Counted from the stretch's first letter, positions 51,806-60,930 are shown. The stretch: DNA of 64,000 bases from Nocardia terrae (GCF_009760405.1 NZ_WRPP01000006.1:1-64000); one strand, 5' to 3'. Numbers and translations: made by a program. The notes: generated from the letters alone by a model not told the origin.

Positions 51806-53212
51806 CTACCCCGCGGGGACCGGTGCCGGTTGCGCCGAGGTCGTCCGTGAACTCCGCTGCCGCGCAACGACTCCCAGTCCCGCCAGCGCGCCGAGGCCCG
51901 CGCTCGCCGCCGCGGTCAGCACCGCCGCGCGGAACCCGTGCTCGACCGCCGTGGTGCTGGTGTAGCCGCCGTTGACGGTGAAAACCGCCGAGGTGACCGC
52001 GATTCCGAAGCTGCCGCCCAGCTGGCGCATCGTGTTGTAGATGCCCGAGGCGGTGCCGATGGCTTCGGGTTCGACCGAGCTGATGGACGCGTTCTGGACG
52101 GCGGGCATGGCGGCCGAGACGCCGACGCCGGCCAGCACCATGGGCACGATCAGCGCCGGATAGGCGGCCCCGGTGCCGGCGGCCAGGGCTATCCAGCCGA
52201 AGCCCACGGCGGCGAGCAGCAGTCCGCCCACGATCAGCGGCCGTTCACCGATCTGCCGCATGCGCGCGCCGGCGATCGGCGCGACCACGAAAAGCGTTGC
52301 GGTCCAGGGCAGCAGGCGCAGGCCCGAGCCGAGCGGGCTGTAATGCAGTCCGGCCTGCAGGTATTGGGCGAAGAAGAACGCCGTGCCGAACAGCGCGCCG
52401 GTCATGAGCAGGCCCGCGAGATTGGCGGCGCCGAAACCGCGGTGGGTGAACAGCCGCATCGGGACCATGGGCTGCGCGGTGCGCAGTTCCCAGGCCACGA
52501 ACGCCGCCAGCAGCACCGCGCCGCCGATCAGCGAGGCGAGGATCTCGGGACTGGTCCAGCCGCTGGTATTGCCGCGCACCAGGCCCAGCACCAGCCCGAG
52601 CACGCCGAGACCGGACAGCGCGACGCCGAGCAGGTCGACTCCCCGTGCGGGACCGGTGCTCTCGGCGACGAACCGCTGCGCCAGCGGGATGAGCGCCAGC
52701 CCGATGGGCACGTTCAGCCAGAAGATCCACTCCCAGGTCAGGCCCTGCACGACCGCGCCGCCGACCACGGGCCCGCCGAGAATGGCCAGGCCGGTGACCC
52801 CGGCGAAGATGCCCATGGCCTTGCCCCGCTGTTCGGGCGGGAAGGCCGTGCCGACCAGGGCGAACGCGGCGGGCATGACCATCGCCGCGCCGACGCCCTG
52901 CACGGTCCGGGCGGTGATGAGCCAGCCGATGTCGGTGGACAGCGCGCAGGCGGCGGAGGCCGCGGTGAACACCGCGAGCCCGATGACGAGCAGCCGGCGG
53001 CGGCCGATCCGGTCGCCGATGACCGCGGCGGTGAGCAGCAGCACCGCGAAGGCGAGGGTGTAGGCGTTGAAGGTCCAGCCGAGCGCCTCGAGCGAGGCGC
53101 CGAGCTGGACGCGAATGGTGTTGAGCGCGGTGGTGACGACGAGCGCGTCGAGCCCCACCATGAGGGACGCCACCGAGGTGAGGGCGAGCGTCCAGCGCTG
53201 ATGCGTGGTCAT
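51806..53212 (-). CDS. MFS transporter, DHA2 family
   Basis: 468 aa, about 14 membrane segments. GRRRLLVIGLAVFTAASAACAL is the loop 2-3 motif; LAILGGPVVGGAVVQG is motif C of exporters; GLDALVVTTALNTIRVQLG matches helix 1. It probably exports drugs or metabolites with protons. It is divergent from an ECF sigma factor with 107 bp between starts, which suggests control by it. Confidence 0.9.
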   Translation of the reverse strand: MTTHQRWTLALTSVASLMVGLDALVVTTALNTIRVQLGASLEALGWTFNAYTLAFAVLLLTAAVIGDRIGRRRLLVIGLAVFTAASAACALSTDIGWLITARTVQGVGAAMVMPAAFALVGTAFPPEQRGKAMGIFAGVTGLAILGGPVVGGAVVQGLTWEWIFWLNVPIGLALIPLAQRFVAESTGPARGVDLLGVALSGLGVLGLVLGLVRGNTSGWTSPEILASLIGGAVLLAAFVAWELRTAQPMVPMRLFTHRGFGAANLAGLLMTGALFGTAFFFAQYLQAGLHYSPLGSGLRLLPWTATLFVVAPIAGARMRQIGERPLIVGGLLLAAVGFGWIALAAGTGAAYPALIVPMVLAGVGVSAAMPAVQNASISSVEPEAIGTASGIYNTMRQLGGSFGIAVTSAVFTVNGGYTSTTAVEHGFRAAVLTAAASAGLGALAGLGVVARQRSSRTTSAQPAPVPAG

Positions 53213-53319
53213 TGGGGAGTGCCTTTCGGGGCGGAACGTGGAGTGTCACCGGTACGTACTCACCGGCCCGCGAAAACTCATCGCTCGACTGCGCGCTTGC
53301 ATCGTGCTAGCAAGGTGAG

Positions 53320-54273
53320 ATGACCGCCACCGTCGACGACGTGGTCGCCGTCGCAGATTCACACCGCTCCGAACTGCTCGCCTACTGCTATCGCATGACC
53401 GGCTCGCTGCACGATGCCGAGGATCTGGTGCAGGAGATCCAGGTGCGGGCCTGGAAGGCGGCGGAATCCTATGACCCGCAACGGGCTTCGCTGCGCACCT
53501 GGCTGTACCGGATCGCCACCAATGTCTGCCTGACCGCGTTGAAGAGCGCCGAGCGGCGCGCGCTGCCGGTGGATCTGTCGCAACCCAATCCCGTGGTCGG
53601 CGCCGACCCGCTGCCCAGGCATCACGAACTGCCTTGGCTGGAGCCGTTTCCGGACGCCCTGCTCGGTGAGGGCGATCCGGCGGCCGTGGTCGCGGTCCGG
53701 GAGAGCGTCCGGCTGGCGTTCGTGGCCGCGCTGCAACATCTTCCGCCGCTGCAGCGCGCGGTGCTGATCCTGCGTGATGTGCTGGCCCTGCGGGCGAACG
53801 AGGTGGCCGGTCTGCTCGATACCAGCACCGCGGCCGTCAACAGCGCGCTGCAGCGGGCGCACGCCCAGCTGTCCGGTGTGGACGCCGGTCCGGCGGAGCT
53901 CACCGACGCCGAGCAGCGGGACCTGCTGAACCGCTATGTCGAAGCCTTCGAGTCCATGGACGTGGACGCACTCAAGCGGATCCTGCGCGAGGACGCGCTG
54001 CTGCAGATGCCGCCGATCCTGGCCTGGTTCCTCGGCCGCGACGCCGTCACCGCCTTCCTGGCCCGGGTCTTCGGCCGCGGCGAGGCCTTCCGCCTGCTGC
54101 CCACCCGGGCCAACGACCGCCCGGCGCTGGCCGCCTACGTCCGGCGCGACGGCGGCGTCTTCGAGGCCGCCAACCTGCACGTCCTCACCCTCGACACGGG
54201 CGGCGTCGCGCGGATGGACATCTTCCACGACCCCGACCTGTTCCGCGTCTTCGGCCTGCCCGACCGGCTGTGA
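53320..54273 (+). CDS. ECF sigma factor with C-terminal SnoaL-like domain
   Basis: 317 aa. Region 2 (LAYCYRMTGSLHDAEDLVQE, LRTWLYRIATNVCL) and region 4 (LQHLPPLQRAVLILRDVLALRANEVAGLLDTS in two parts) occupy the first 180 residues. The rest is an NTF2/SnoaL-like domain (LLNRYVEAFESMDVDALKRIL, ILAWFLGRDAVTAFLARVF), the pattern of SigG/SigJ-type ECF factors, in which this domain replaces an anti-sigma factor as the sensor. It is divergent from an MFS exporter. Its signal is unknown. Confidence 0.9.
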   Translation: MTATVDDVVAVADSHRSELLAYCYRMTGSLHDAEDLVQEIQVRAWKAAESYDPQRASLRTWLYRIATNVCLTALKSAERRALPVDLSQPNPVVGADPLPRHHELPWLEPFPDALLGEGDPAAVVAVRESVRLAFVAALQHLPPLQRAVLILRDVLALRANEVAGLLDTSTAAVNSALQRAHAQLSGVDAGPAELTDAEQRDLLNRYVEAFESMDVDALKRILREDALLQMPPILAWFLGRDAVTAFLARVFGRGEAFRLLPTRANDRPALAAYVRRDGGVFEAANLHVLTLDTGGVARMDIFHDPDLFRVFGLPDRL

Positions 54274-54282
54274 CCACCTCCC

Positions 54283-54472
54283 GTCCGGCAGAGGCTTCGG
54301 GGGCGTCAGCCCCTGAGAGTGACCTCCATCGTCCGAGTGGGTTTCAGCGGCGTCAGCCCTGAGAGTGACCTCCATCGTCCGAGCGGGTTTCAGGGGCGTC
54401 AGCCCCGAGAGTGACCTTCACCGTCCGAGGGGGTTTCAGGGGCGTCAGCCCCTGCGGGTTTCGAGAGTTGAA
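54283..54472 (+). repeat. Four tandem 46-48-bp hairpin repeats
   Basis: Units begin with GTCCG at 54283, 54331, 54377 and 54423 (48, 46, 46 and about 50 bp). Each has a mini-hairpin GGGGC-GTCA-GCCCC and, in three, GAGAGTGACCTCCATC. The last unit changes into GGGTTTCGAGAGTTGAA. The array fills the gap between the sigma factor and moeZ (54274-54565) and ends about 95 bp before moeZ. Confidence 0.9.
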
Positions 54473-54565
54473 CTCTTCTCTAGGCTGGGGGAAGAACGGC
54501 CCGGCTCGCGGTGTTGCAGGAGTGGCCGCGAGTATCCGGCGAATTCGATTGAGGAGTCCGAAGAC

Positions 54566-55750
54566 GTGTCATCGCATCCCTCCCTGCCGCCCCTGGTGGA
54601 GCCGGCGGCGGAGCTGACCCGCGACGAGGTCGCCCGCTACAGCCGCCATCTGATCATTCCCGACCTGGGTACGGTCGGGCAGAAACGCTTGAAGAACGCG
54701 CGCGTGCTGGTGATCGGCGCGGGCGGGCTCGGTTCCCCGGCGCTGCTGTATCTGGCCGCCGCCGGTGTCGGCACCCTCGGCATCGTGGAGTTCGACGAGG
54801 TCGACGCCTCGAATCTGCAGCGCCAGATCATTCACGGCGAATCCGATATCGGCCGCTCCAAGGCCGACAGCGCCCGCGACTCGATTCTGGAGATCAACTC
54901 CGGAATCACCGTGGAGCTGCACAAGATTCGCCTCGAGCCCGACAACGCGGTCGAGTTGTTCAGCCGCTACGACCTGATCGTGGACGGCACCGACAACTTC
55001 GCCACCCGCTACCTGGTCAACGACGCCGCCGTGCTCGCCGGGAAGCCGTACGTGTGGGGTTCCATCTACCGGTTCGAGGGCCAGGTCTCGGTCTTCTGGG
55101 AGGACGCCCCCGACGGCCGCGGTATCAACTACCGCGACCTCTACCCCGAGGCCCCGCCGCCGGGCATGGTGCCCTCCTGCGCCGAGGGCGGCGTGCTGGG
55201 CGTGCTGTGCGCGTCGATCGGCTCGATCATGGTGACCGAGGCCATCAAGCTGATCACCGGCACCGGCGAGCCGCTGCTCGGCCGGCTCATGGTCTACGAC
55301 GCACTGGACATGAACTACCGCACGATCAAGCTGCGCCGTGATCCCGAGCGTCAGCCGATCGTCGAGCTCATCGACTACGACGCCTTCTGCGGCGTGGTCT
55401 CCGAGGAGGGCCAGGCGGCCGCGATCGGATCGACCATCACCGCGCGGGATCTCAAGGAGATGCTCGACGCCGGTAAGGATGTCGCGATCATCGACGTGCG
55501 CGAGCCGGTGGAGTGGGAGATCGTCCGCATCGAGGGCGCGACCTTGATCCCCAAGGACCGGATCCTGTCCGGTGAGGCGCTGGCCGAGCTGCCGCAGAAC
55601 ACCCCGATCGTGTTGCACTGCAAGACCGGTATCCGTTCGGCGGAGGCGCTGGCCGCGTTGAAGAATGCCGGTTTCTCCGATGCCACGCATTTGCAGGGCG
55701 GAATCATCGCCTGGGCCAACCAGGTTGACCCCTCACTGCCCGTTTACTGA
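54566..55750 (+). CDS. moeZ: MoeZ adenylyltransferase/sulfurtransferase
   Basis: 394 aa, GTG start with GAGGAG about 10 bases upstream. Residues 1-270 are the ThiF/MoeB domain: RYSRHLIIPDLG, VLVIGAGGLGSPALLYLAAAG binds ATP, DGTDNFATRYLVND, and PSCAEGGVLGV. Residues 285-390 are a rhodanese domain with the active Cys loop CKTGIRS. MoeZ activates small sulfur carriers (CysO, MoaD) for cysteine and molybdopterin synthesis. Matches Rv3206c in size and position. Confidence 0.95.
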   Translation: MSSHPSLPPLVEPAAELTRDEVARYSRHLIIPDLGTVGQKRLKNARVLVIGAGGLGSPALLYLAAAGVGTLGIVEFDEVDASNLQRQIIHGESDIGRSKADSARDSILEINSGITVELHKIRLEPDNAVELFSRYDLIVDGTDNFATRYLVNDAAVLAGKPYVWGSIYRFEGQVSVFWEDAPDGRGINYRDLYPEAPPPGMVPSCAEGGVLGVLCASIGSIMVTEAIKLITGTGEPLLGRLMVYDALDMNYRTIKLRRDPERQPIVELIDYDAFCGVVSEEGQAAAIGSTITARDLKEMLDAGKDVAIIDVREPVEWEIVRIEGATLIPKDRILSGEALAELPQNTPIVLHCKTGIRSAEALAALKNAGFSDATHLQGGIIAWANQVDPSLPVY

Positions 55751-55752
55751 GT

Positions 55753-55792
55753 GAACGAGGGGTTCGGAAACCTGCTTTCGAACCCCTCGTTC
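55753..55792 (+). terminator. Terminator after moeZ
   Basis: Arms GAACGAGGGGTTCG and CGAACCCCTCGTTC with a 12-base loop, 2 bp after the stop. Confidence 0.88.
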
Positions 55793-55866
55793 CGACTCTG
55801 CACCAGCCGGTCTGTTATTCGGTGTGGCGTCGGATTCTCGCCACTTGTCGGCGGTACCGTACGCGC

Positions 55867-56724
55867 GTGACCATGACTGCTGTGGAACCTCCTGAACACG
55901 TGCGCTCGACCTTCGGGTTGCGTGAGGAAGCGCCGGTTCCGCTGGGGAACTGGGACGGCGGATGGCGGCTGGGCGATGTGGTCCTCAGCCCGGTGACCGA
56001 CCATGCGCGTGCCGCGTGGTCGGCCAAGGTTCGGGAGACGCTGCGGGTGGACGGGTTGCGCCTGGCGCGCCCGGTACGCGCCACCGATGGGCGCTATGTC
56101 GTATCCGGTTGGCGTGCCGACACTTATCTCGAGGGCGTGCCCGAGCCGCGGCACGACGAGGTGGTGTCGCTGTCGCTGCGATTACATCAGGTGACCGAGC
56201 GCCTGGAGCGCCCGCGTTTCCTGGCCGCGCAGCCGGTCGCGCCGTGGGTGGACGTGGATGTCTTCGCCGCCGCGGATCGCGCTGCGTGGGAAGCGGTTCC
56301 GCTGCGCACCCTCAAGATGGGCGGCGCGCTGCCCGCCACCTCGCCGGACGGCGACCGCAGCCTGACCCTGATCACACAGCTCTCGACGCTGCGCAAGCCG
56401 ATCACCACGCCCGCGCAGCTGGTGCACGGCGATCTGTTCGGAACCGTGCTGTTCTCGGGCAATTTCGCGCCCGGCCTCACCGACATCACCCCGTACTGGC
56501 GGCCCGCCCCGTGGGCCGCGGCGGTGATCGTGGTGGACGCGCTGTCGTGGGGCGGGGGCGACGACGGCCTGCTCGAGCGCTGGGGCGACCTGCCCGAATG
56601 GCCGCAGATGCTGGTGCGCGCGGTCATGTTCCGGCTGGCGGTGCATGCCCTGCACCCGCGTTCGACGCCGGAGGCGTTCCCGGGCCTGGCCCGCACCGCC
56701 GACATGATCCGGCTGATGCTCTGA
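55867..56724 (+). CDS. TIGR02569-type actinobacterial protein (Rv3205c-like)
   Basis: 285 aa. GTG 55867 is preferred: TACCGT at 55855-55860 would place the transcript start exactly on this codon (leaderless), and no ribosome site is visible for it or the ATG at 55873. The protein has a kinase-like (aminoglycoside phosphotransferase-fold) appearance, with LVHGDLFGTVLFSG similar to an HGD catalytic loop and ITPYWRP; but the usual Asp-rich magnesium site is degenerate. Function unknown; conserved next to moeZ. Confidence 0.8.
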   Translation: MTMTAVEPPEHVRSTFGLREEAPVPLGNWDGGWRLGDVVLSPVTDHARAAWSAKVRETLRVDGLRLARPVRATDGRYVVSGWRADTYLEGVPEPRHDEVVSLSLRLHQVTERLERPRFLAAQPVAPWVDVDVFAAADRAAWEAVPLRTLKMGGALPATSPDGDRSLTLITQLSTLRKPITTPAQLVHGDLFGTVLFSGNFAPGLTDITPYWRPAPWAAAVIVVDALSWGGGDDGLLERWGDLPEWPQMLVRAVMFRLAVHALHPRSTPEAFPGLARTADMIRLML

Positions 56725-56771
56725 GCCGCACCCGATCGCGCTGAGCCGCACGCGATTCCGGCGCGAAAATA

Positions 56772-56814
56772 CGCGAAGGCCGTGCCGGGCGACGAATCCG
56801 GCACGACCTTCGCG
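56772..56814. terminator. Terminator after the TIGR02569 gene
   Basis: Arms CGCGAAGGCCGTGCCGG and CCGGCACGACCTTCGCG (one mismatch), loop of 9 bases. Confidence 0.8.
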
Positions 56815-56836
56815 CGCTCCCCGACGGGTGGGGAAC

Positions 56837-56951
56837 CTTTGGAAGCGCGGCTCCGGCAACCCTCAGGGATCCGTGGCGGGCCCTGAGAGTCGCAGGTCCC
56901 AAAGTCCTCAGGGATTCCGTAGCACTCCCTGAGCAGCCGCTGCTTCCAAAG
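56837..56951. repeat. Nested inverted and direct repeats before narK
   Basis: Outer arms CTTTGGAAGC (56837-56846) and GCTTCCAAAG (56942-56951) enclose two similar hairpins, each CCTCAGGGAT...CCCTGAG (56861-56887 and 56906-56933). Located just beyond the narK stop on its strand; possibly a composite terminator related to the TGAGAGT element elsewhere. Confidence 0.6.
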
Positions 56952-56972
56952 CTCTGGGTAGGAGGGGAGTTC

Positions 56973-58433
56973 CTACACGTTGGCGTGCGCCAGCGAGGGC
57001 GCCCGGCCGACCGCGAACGACGACCGCAGGTAGAACCACCAGGTGGCCGCGCCCATGGCCAGGAACGCACCGGCGTAGGCCCAGAACGCCGGATTCATGC
57101 TGTGGTAGTGCACGTTCGACAGCCGGAGCGCCTGCTGCAGCACCCAGCCGCCGCTCGCGCCCACCGCGCCGACGACGCCGATGGCCGCACCGGCCTGGCG
57201 TTTCGCGGAGGTCAGCGCCTCGCTGATGTCCTGTCCGGTCTCCGCCGCCCGCTTGCGCGCCTCGGCGGTGAAGATCATGGGGATCATCCGGTAGGTCGAT
57301 CCGTTGCCGATGCCGGTGAGCACGAACAGCAGCAGGAACGAGATCAGGTACAGCGGGAAGCTCTTGGCGGACAAGGACGCCACGATGAGCGCGGTGGCGA
57401 TGGCCATGCCACCGAAGACATACACGGTGATCTTCGCGCCGGTGAACTTGTCGGCGATCCAGCCGCCGAAGGGACGGCTCATGGAACCGACCAGCGCGCC
57501 GAGGAAGGCCAGGTTGCCCAGCGTGCCCATCCAGCCGATCTTGGCCAGGCTGGGGAAGTTGGCCTTGAGCAGGGTCGGGAAGGCGAAGGAGAATCCGATG
57601 AACGAGCCGAAGGTGCCGATGTAGAGGATGGCCATCACCCAGGTGTGATGGTTCTTCAGGGCCAGCTTGTAGGACGAGCCATCGGATTTCGCGCCGGAGA
57701 GCGAGTCCATGTACCGCAGTGCGCCGAACAGGGCGACCAGAATGAACGGAATCCACATGAGCACCGCGAGGGTGATGCCGAACCGGTAGCCCGCGGGGGT
57801 CTTGGCCACGATGTGGGTGCCCAGCGTAATGATCAGCGGGACGAACAACTGCGTCTGTGCCACACCGAGATTGCCGCCCGCCGCGTTGATTCCCAGCGCC
57901 GCGCCCTTCTTCCCTTCCGGGAAGAAGAAGTTGATATTGGCCATGGACGACGAGAAGTTACCGCCGCCGACACCGGCGAGGGCGGCCAGCACCATGAACA
58001 CCCACATCGGGGTGCCCGGGTGGTTGATGAAGTACGCCAGGCCCAGGCTCGGCACCAGCAGCATGGCGGCGCTGAAGGCGCTGAAGGCGCGACCGCCGAA
58101 GCGCGGGATGGCGAAGGTGTAGGGCACCCGCAGCGCCGCGCCGACCAGGGTCGGGGTGGAGGTCAGCAGCAGGGCGTTGTTGACCGAGTCCGGGTTCTTG
58201 GCGCTCAGGAAGGCGAATCCGGCCGAGCCCATGGCGGTCACCACGCTGGCCCAGATGACCCAGATGCTGAATCCCAGGTTCTCCGCGAAAACCGAGAAGA
58301 TCAGATTCTTTCGGGCGGTTTGTTTTCCGCCGTTTTCCCAGAATTCACTGTTATCCGGTTCCCAATGGTCGATCCATCGTCCGCGTCGCTGGTAGGTGAA
58401 GGTCGTTTCCGGCGCCTCTACTACGGTTGCCAT
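56973..58433 (-). CDS. narK: NarK-type nitrate/nitrite transporter 1
   Basis: 486 aa, 12 membrane segments. The nitrate signature GVGGGNFSSSMANINFFFP is complete, and the second one (GIGNGSTYRMIPMIF) is present. It moves nitrate in or nitrite out. The soluble N-terminus (about 40 residues, WEPDNSEFWENGGKQTARKN) is typical of actinobacterial NarK. Transcribed away from the second narK-nirB group, separated from it by a GntR-MFS pair. Confidence 0.93.
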   Translation of the reverse strand: MATVVEAPETTFTYQRRGRWIDHWEPDNSEFWENGGKQTARKNLIFSVFAENLGFSIWVIWASVVTAMGSAGFAFLSAKNPDSVNNALLLTSTPTLVGAALRVPYTFAIPRFGGRAFSAFSAAMLLVPSLGLAYFINHPGTPMWVFMVLAALAGVGGGNFSSSMANINFFFPEGKKGAALGINAAGGNLGVAQTQLFVPLIITLGTHIVAKTPAGYRFGITLAVLMWIPFILVALFGALRYMDSLSGAKSDGSSYKLALKNHHTWVMAILYIGTFGSFIGFSFAFPTLLKANFPSLAKIGWMGTLGNLAFLGALVGSMSRPFGGWIADKFTGAKITVYVFGGMAIATALIVASLSAKSFPLYLISFLLLFVLTGIGNGSTYRMIPMIFTAEARKRAAETGQDISEALTSAKRQAGAAIGVVGAVGASGGWVLQQALRLSNVHYHSMNPAFWAYAGAFLAMGAATWWFYLRSSFAVGRAPSLAHANV

Positions 58434-58604
58434 GGGCAGCTGTCCTCTCGGCTGTCGCGACCGCCCTCATCGTGGGCTCCCGGTCGGGGGAGCCGCTGCG
58501 GTCGCGATCAACCGTAGGAAGCGCGTTTTACGTCCGAGTGTTTTTCCGTGACGGAGACGGTAATTCGGGCTCACTTTTCGGTGCGGCGCGCGGTGACCTT
58601 TCGG

Positions 58605-59312
58605 TTACTCCAATTTCGTATCGAGCGTCCGATATTCGGCCATGAGCGAGTTGAGGAAGCAGTTGGCGACGCGGGCCGCGCGGTCGGGGTCGCCGTCGAT
58701 CACCGCTTGCACGAGTTCGGCGTGCTCGTCGTGGTAGGTCGCGCCGTCCTGTTCGGAGCGGAAGCGGATCCCGGCCGCGATGACGGGCAGCAGCGAGTCG
58801 TAGAACTCCAGGTATACCGCATTGTGGCTGGCGACGACGATGGCGCGGTGGATTTGCACGTCGGCCTCGATGGCGGCGTCGAAGTCGGTGTCCCAGAAGC
58901 GGGTTCGGTCGTCGAGTAGTCGTCGCAGGGTCGCTATGTCGGTCTCGTCGCGGCGGGTGGCGGCCAGCCGGGCGGCGGTGGTGTCGAGGGCCTGCCGCAG
59001 CTCCAGCAGGTCGCGCTGCTGGGCGTCGGCGAAGTACTCGGACAGGGTGCCGCCGAGGCTGGACGTGCTGATCACGTAGGTGCCCGAGCCTTGTCTGCGC
59101 TCGAGCATGCCCGCGTGGACGAGGGCCTGGACGGCCTCCCGGACGGTATTTCGACCGGTACCGGTGAGTTCGGTGAGCTCGGGCTCGGTGGGGATACGCG
59201 AGCCGACGGCCCAACGGCCGGAACGGATTTCGGCACGAAGCTGCTCTGTCACCTGGGCGATGAGGCTCGTGCGCCGGACTGGTTGCACGGGTGACAGCGT
59301 ACCCTGCCTCAC
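58605..59312 (-). CDS. GntR-family regulator (FadR subgroup)
   Basis: 235 aa, GTG at 59312. Winged helix at residues about 12-75 (VTEQLRAEIRSGRWAVGSRIP, GTGRNTVREAVQALVHAGML, RRQGSGTYV). The C-terminal FCD ligand domain contains the metal-binding pattern D..H...H (EADVQIHRAIVVASHN, YHDEHAELVQAVIDGD). Divergent from the CynX-type transporter with 41 bp between the starts; probably controls it. Its ligand is unknown. Confidence 0.9.
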   Translation of the reverse strand: MRQGTLSPVQPVRRTSLIAQVTEQLRAEIRSGRWAVGSRIPTEPELTELTGTGRNTVREAVQALVHAGMLERRQGSGTYVISTSSLGGTLSEYFADAQQRDLLELRQALDTTAARLAATRRDETDIATLRRLLDDRTRFWDTDFDAAIEADVQIHRAIVVASHNAVYLEFYDSLLPVIAAGIRFRSEQDGATYHDEHAELVQAVIDGDPDRAARVANCFLNSLMAEYRTLDTKLE

Positions 59313-59317
59313 ATTCG

Positions 59318-59353
59318 TTGCATCACATCATCGGGTCATCCTATGATTTTCGG
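59318..59353 (+). promoter_or_regulatory. Leaderless promoter of the CynX-type transporter
   Basis: TTGCAT (59318-59323), 18-base spacer, TATGAT (59342-59347); transcription would begin at 59354, the G of the GTG start codon. It lies inside the short gap to the divergent GntR gene. Confidence 0.6.
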
Positions 59354-60646
59354 GTGACTGCGACGATGGATGAGACGATGGCCCCGGGGAGGGGCCTTAC
59401 CAATGCCCCCACCCGGACGGCAGTCGAGATCCGTCCCGAACTTTCCCGGCGCGCCCTGTTCGAGGGCCGCCTGCTCGTGCTCGTCGCCATCGTTGTGTCC
59501 GCCCTCACCCTTCGCGTCGCCGTCACCGCCTTCACCCCGCTCGCCGGCCGGATCGGCCAGGACATCGGCTATTCCACCGCGGTGGTGGGCGTGTTCGGCA
59601 TGCTCCCCACGGCCATGTTCGCGCTCGGCGGACTGATCACCCCGCTGATCTCGCGCCGCCTCGGCCTGGAGCAGACCGCGCTGGTGGCCATGCTCATGAC
59701 CGGCGTCGGCTCGGCGATCCGCGCCATCGTGCCCGACACCTGGGAGCTGCTGGCCTTCTCGGCGCTGGCCCTGGCCGGCATGGGCATCGGCAATATCGTG
59801 ATCCCGCCGCTGGTCAAGCGGTACTTCTCGGATCGGCTCGCGCTGCTGAGCTCGGTGTACATCATGATGGTGCAGCTCGGCACGGTCTTCCCGGCGCTGA
59901 TCACGGTGCCGGTCGCCGACGCGCACGGCTGGCGCCTGTCGCTGGGCATGTGGGCCGCGCTGGCCTTCGCCGCCGCGCTGCCGTGGGTCGGTGTGCTGCG
60001 GGTCCGCCGCGATCACGCTCGCGCCGATGTCACCGAATTGCCCTCCGACGCCGTGGAATCCACCGGCAGGGTGTGGCGCTCGCCGCTGGCCTGGGGCATG
60101 GCGTTCATGTTCGGCATGACCTCGCTGATCACCTATTCGCTGTTCACCTGGATGCCGACGATCTTCAGCGACGCCGGCGCGAGCGCCTCCTTCGGCGGCA
60201 GCATGGTCGGCCTGTTCGCGCTGTTCGGCCTGGCGGCCGCGCTGACCGCCCCGATCGTGGTGGGCCGCATGGCCAATCCCTTCCCGATCGTGATCGCCTG
60301 TGCGGTGTTCTTCTTCATCGGCTTCGGCGGCCTGCTGTTCGCGCCGATGAGCGCCCCGCTGCTGTGGGTGCTGGCCCTGGGCCTGGGTCCCTCGACCTTC
60401 CCGATGGCCCTGACGCTGATCAACCTGCGCACCCGCACGGGCGCCGGTTCGGCCGCGCTGTCCGGGTTCACCCAGGGCGTCGGCTATTCCGTGGCGTGCA
60501 CCGGCCCGCTGGTGTTCGGCGCGCTGCACACGATGACCGGAGGGTGGCTGGCGCCCTTCGCCTTCCTCAGCGTGGCCGTGCTCGTCCTGATGGTCGGCGG
60601 CTGGGTGGCGTGCAAGCCGAAAATGCTCGAGGACACCTGGAACTAG
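59354..60646 (+). CDS. CynX/NimT-family MFS transporter
   Basis: 430 aa from the leaderless GTG at 59354; ATG at 59366 is an alternative, and codons further upstream would overlap the divergent regulator. Twelve membrane segments. LRVAVTAFTPLAGRIGQDIG in helix 1 and GMGIGNIVIPPLVKRYF are typical of the cyanate/nitroimidazole (CynX/NimT) family. Physiological substrate unknown; the position between nitrate genes and next to a GntR regulator may point to a nitrogen compound. Confidence 0.9.
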   Translation: MTATMDETMAPGRGLTNAPTRTAVEIRPELSRRALFEGRLLVLVAIVVSALTLRVAVTAFTPLAGRIGQDIGYSTAVVGVFGMLPTAMFALGGLITPLISRRLGLEQTALVAMLMTGVGSAIRAIVPDTWELLAFSALALAGMGIGNIVIPPLVKRYFSDRLALLSSVYIMMVQLGTVFPALITVPVADAHGWRLSLGMWAALAFAAALPWVGVLRVRRDHARADVTELPSDAVESTGRVWRSPLAWGMAFMFGMTSLITYSLFTWMPTIFSDAGASASFGGSMVGLFALFGLAAALTAPIVVGRMANPFPIVIACAVFFFIGFGGLLFAPMSAPLLWVLALGLGPSTFPMALTLINLRTRTGAGSAALSGFTQGVGYSVACTGPLVFGALHTMTGGWLAPFAFLSVAVLVLMVGGWVACKPKMLEDTWN

Positions 60647-60773
60647 CGGTTATCCGCCATTTCGAGAAATTTCACCGTTCGAGTTGCCGAGCCGTGAGGT
60701 TGAGGCCATTATTTGTGGCGAGCCTCTCACCCTCCGGCTCGGTTTCGAGTTTCCTGGCGATTTGGAGCTTTCG

Positions 60774-60800
60774 GAAACCGTTGTGTCACATGCTCGAAAC
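60774..60800 (+). promoter_or_regulatory. GlnR-like half-site series upstream of narK-nirB
   Basis: GAAAC (60774-60778), GTCAC (60785-60789) and GAAAC (60796-60800) are each 6 bases apart. This matches the gTnAC-N6-GaAAC box of GlnR, the nitrogen regulator of actinobacteria. It is about 130 bp before narK in an AT-richer gap (60647-60930) without genes. Confidence 0.6.
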
Positions 60801-60930
60801 ATGGCACTACATCTCACGCCGTTCAGTCGGTTTTCGTGAGCAACCGTTGATTTAACGGTCATTTCGCGCAGCATCCACGCAATACCCGTTTTCTACCTTG
60901 GGGCCATCCAGATTTCAGGAGGGCCTCTTG

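Noticed and set aside
54283..54472. CRISPR array
   Set aside because: Units are contiguous 46-48-bp repeats without unique spacers and no cas gene is near.
58593..58608. GlnR-like pair GTGAC-N6-GTTAC upstream of narK 1
   Set aside because: It overlaps the 3' end of the GntR gene and the second half-site differs from GAAAC; kept only as a weak remark.
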